Shown here in pieces: positions 5,965 to 6,795 of a stretch of 6,795 nt of DNA (the stretch's first letter is position 1; each line of letters starts with the position of its first letter). Both the position numbers and the translations under genes were made by a program. Below the pieces are notes generated by a model. That model was not told where the DNA came from and searched no databases. It saw only the letters and a list, made by a program, of their open reading frames with translations. The DNA is from an uncultured Eubacteriales bacterium (lineage in GTDB: Bacteria; Bacillota; Clostridia; Peptostreptococcales; Anaerovoracaceae), in assembly GCA_902797195.1 (NCBI GenBank), contig CADBRY010000140.1, positions 1-6,795 of the forward strand, written 5' to 3'.

Positions 5965-6414
5965 TTAGAATAACTTCCGGCTGTCCAGAAGGATGGTGAC
6001 GGGCCCGTCGTTGCTGATGTCGACCACCATGTGGGTGCGGAATACGCCTTCCTCTACATGGATGCCCATACCTTTCATATGATCTATGGTTTTGCGGTAA
6101 AGTAGATCTGCGGTCTCGGGATGAGCGGCTTTGGTGAAGCCGGGCCTGCGGCCTTTTCTTGCGTCTGCGAGAAGGGTGAACTGGGATACGGCAAGGACCT
6201 CGCCGCCCACATCGATAACGGACAGATTCATTTTGTCCTGATCGTCTTCGAATATGCGAAGAGAAGCTGTTTTTTCTGCTATGTATTCAGCGTCTTTTTC
6301 CGTGTCGCCCTCTTCGACTCCGATGAGGACCATAAGACCGGGTCCAATCTTTCCGACTGTTTCGCCGTCGACTGTGACGCTGCTTTTGTTTACTCTCTGG
6401 ATTACTGCTCTCAT
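5965..6414 (-). CDS. dtd: D-aminoacyl-tRNA deacylase Dtd
   Basis: Dtd hydrolyses the ester bond of D-aminoacyl-tRNAs and of glycyl-tRNA mischarged on tRNA-Ala, protecting translation from wrong-handed residues. The 149-residue length is standard. The N-terminus MRAVIQRV, the SQFTLLAD motif (77-84, with Thr80) and NDGPVT (135-140, the cross-subunit Gly-cisPro element) are all intact, so this should be an active homodimeric cytosolic enzyme. The start ATG lies 3 bases downstream of the stop of the GGDEF gene on the same strand. The region just upstream has no strong Shine-Dalgarno sequence, which points to translational coupling with that gene. In many Firmicutes dtd sits behind relA; here the upstream partner is a diguanylate cyclase. 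Its stop codon is immediately next to the convergent radical-SAM gene. Confidence 0.98.
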   Translation of the reverse strand: MRAVIQRVNKSSVTVDGETVGKIGPGLMVLIGVEEGDTEKDAEYIAEKTASLRIFEDDQDKMNLSVIDVGGEVLAVSQFTLLADARKGRRPGFTKAAHPETADLLYRKTIDHMKGMGIHVEEGVFRTHMVVDISNDGPVTILLDSRKLF

Positions 6415-6417
6415 TGA

Positions 6418-6795
6418 TCAGTGGGACTTGTGTTCTTTTTTGTATAGATACATTTTTCGGTCCGCTTCGTTTAAGATCTCACTGCGGCTTCGGGTGTCAT
6501 CGGGGGTGACCTCTACAACACCGTAGCTGAATGATCTGACATAGTAGGCGGACATATCGTGCTGACTTATCATCTGGCTTCTGGCGTCCTCAAGAATTTT
6601 TGTTACTTCCTCTTCACTCATATCCAGGATTATCAGAAGAAACTCATCTCCTCCTACGCGAGCGGATTCTTTATCCACGGGGAGAGAATCTATCACTCGT
6701 GCCGCATCTCGGATATATCTGTCGCCCTCGCTGTGTCCGTAGATATCGTTTGCCTGCTTGAGCTGATCCAGATCGATAAAGGATATGCAGAAGTG
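6418..6795 (-). CDS. GGDEF-domain diguanylate cyclase, C-terminal part; 5' end outside window
   Basis: The visible 125 residues are the C-terminal two-thirds of a GGDEF domain, which makes cyclic di-GMP from two GTP. The frame is open to the window edge. It carries the metal-binding FIDLD segment, the guanine-contact Asn in QANDIYGHSEGD, and RVGGDEF, the catalytic signature in unaltered form. It ends with a SYGVVEV strand and an EADRKMYLYKK helix typical of the domain terminus. The product-inhibition I-site (RxxD five residues before GGDEF) is absent: the equivalent four residues are Pro-Val-Asp-Lys. The enzyme therefore looks catalytically competent but without canonical feedback inhibition. 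Any N-terminal sensory or membrane segment lies beyond 6795, so the signal and location are unknown. The stop TGA lies 3 bases before the dtd start codon, implying one transcript. The GTG at 6696 is not the start, because conserved domain sequence continues upstream of it. Confidence 0.95.
   Translation of the reverse strand, partial: HFCISFIDLDQLKQANDIYGHSEGDRYIRDAARVIDSLPVDKESARVGGDEFLLIILDMSEEEVTKILEDARSQMISQHDMSAYYVRSFSYGVVEVTPDDTRSRSEILNEADRKMYLYKKEHKSH

Noticed and set aside
6121..6526. Plus-strand open frames across dtd and the GGDEF gene
   Set aside because: They are shadows of two clear minus-strand genes and have no start signals.

Overview
The window looks like chromosomal DNA from an anaerobic Clostridia-type Firmicute. 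The main evidence is a six-cysteine SCIFF peptide with its radical-SAM maturase, a pair almost confined to Clostridia. Supporting evidence is strong AAGGAGG/GGAGG ribosome binding sites, tight gene packing, a TTG start, and a separate PyrI regulatory subunit next to PyrB. I cannot name a species. No mobile element, CRISPR array, tRNA or rRNA is visible, and codon use looks even throughout.

Region 1 (1-1934, + strand) is the 3' part of a pyrimidine biosynthesis operon: pyrE (5' end cut off by the window), pyrB and pyrI. PyrB and PyrI are the catalytic and zinc-binding regulatory chains of aspartate carbamoyltransferase, and PyrE makes OMP from orotate and PRPP. The order pyrE-pyrB-pyrI puts an early and a late step of the pathway in one transcript.

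Region 2 (1935-2087) is the only sizeable gap between genes, about 150 bp. It holds a degenerate 27-bp tandem repeat that can also fold into a GC-rich hairpin. This is followed by a convincing sigma-A-type promoter (TTGAGA, 17 bp, TAGAAT) and a Shine-Dalgarno site.

Region 3 (2088-5964, + strand) appears to be a four-gene transcript containing two radical-SAM modules. The first is the SCIFF ranthipeptide precursor (47 aa) and its maturase, with stop and start codons overlapping. The second is the uncharacterised AmmeMemoRadiSam set, present as a fused Memo-like/AMMECR1 protein followed by its partner radical-SAM enzyme. Junctions are a 1-base overlap, 5 bp and 21 bp, so co-expression is likely. 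Two points deserve attention. The SCIFF core has Gly where I recall characterised SCIFF peptides carrying the Thr that accepts the thioether. The AmmeMemoRadiSam module sits directly downstream of a RiPP maturase.

Region 4 (5965-6795, - strand) has dtd (D-aminoacyl-tRNA deacylase) and, upstream of it on the same strand, the C-terminal part of a GGDEF diguanylate cyclase that runs off the window. dtd converges on the radical-SAM gene with no bases between the two stop codons.
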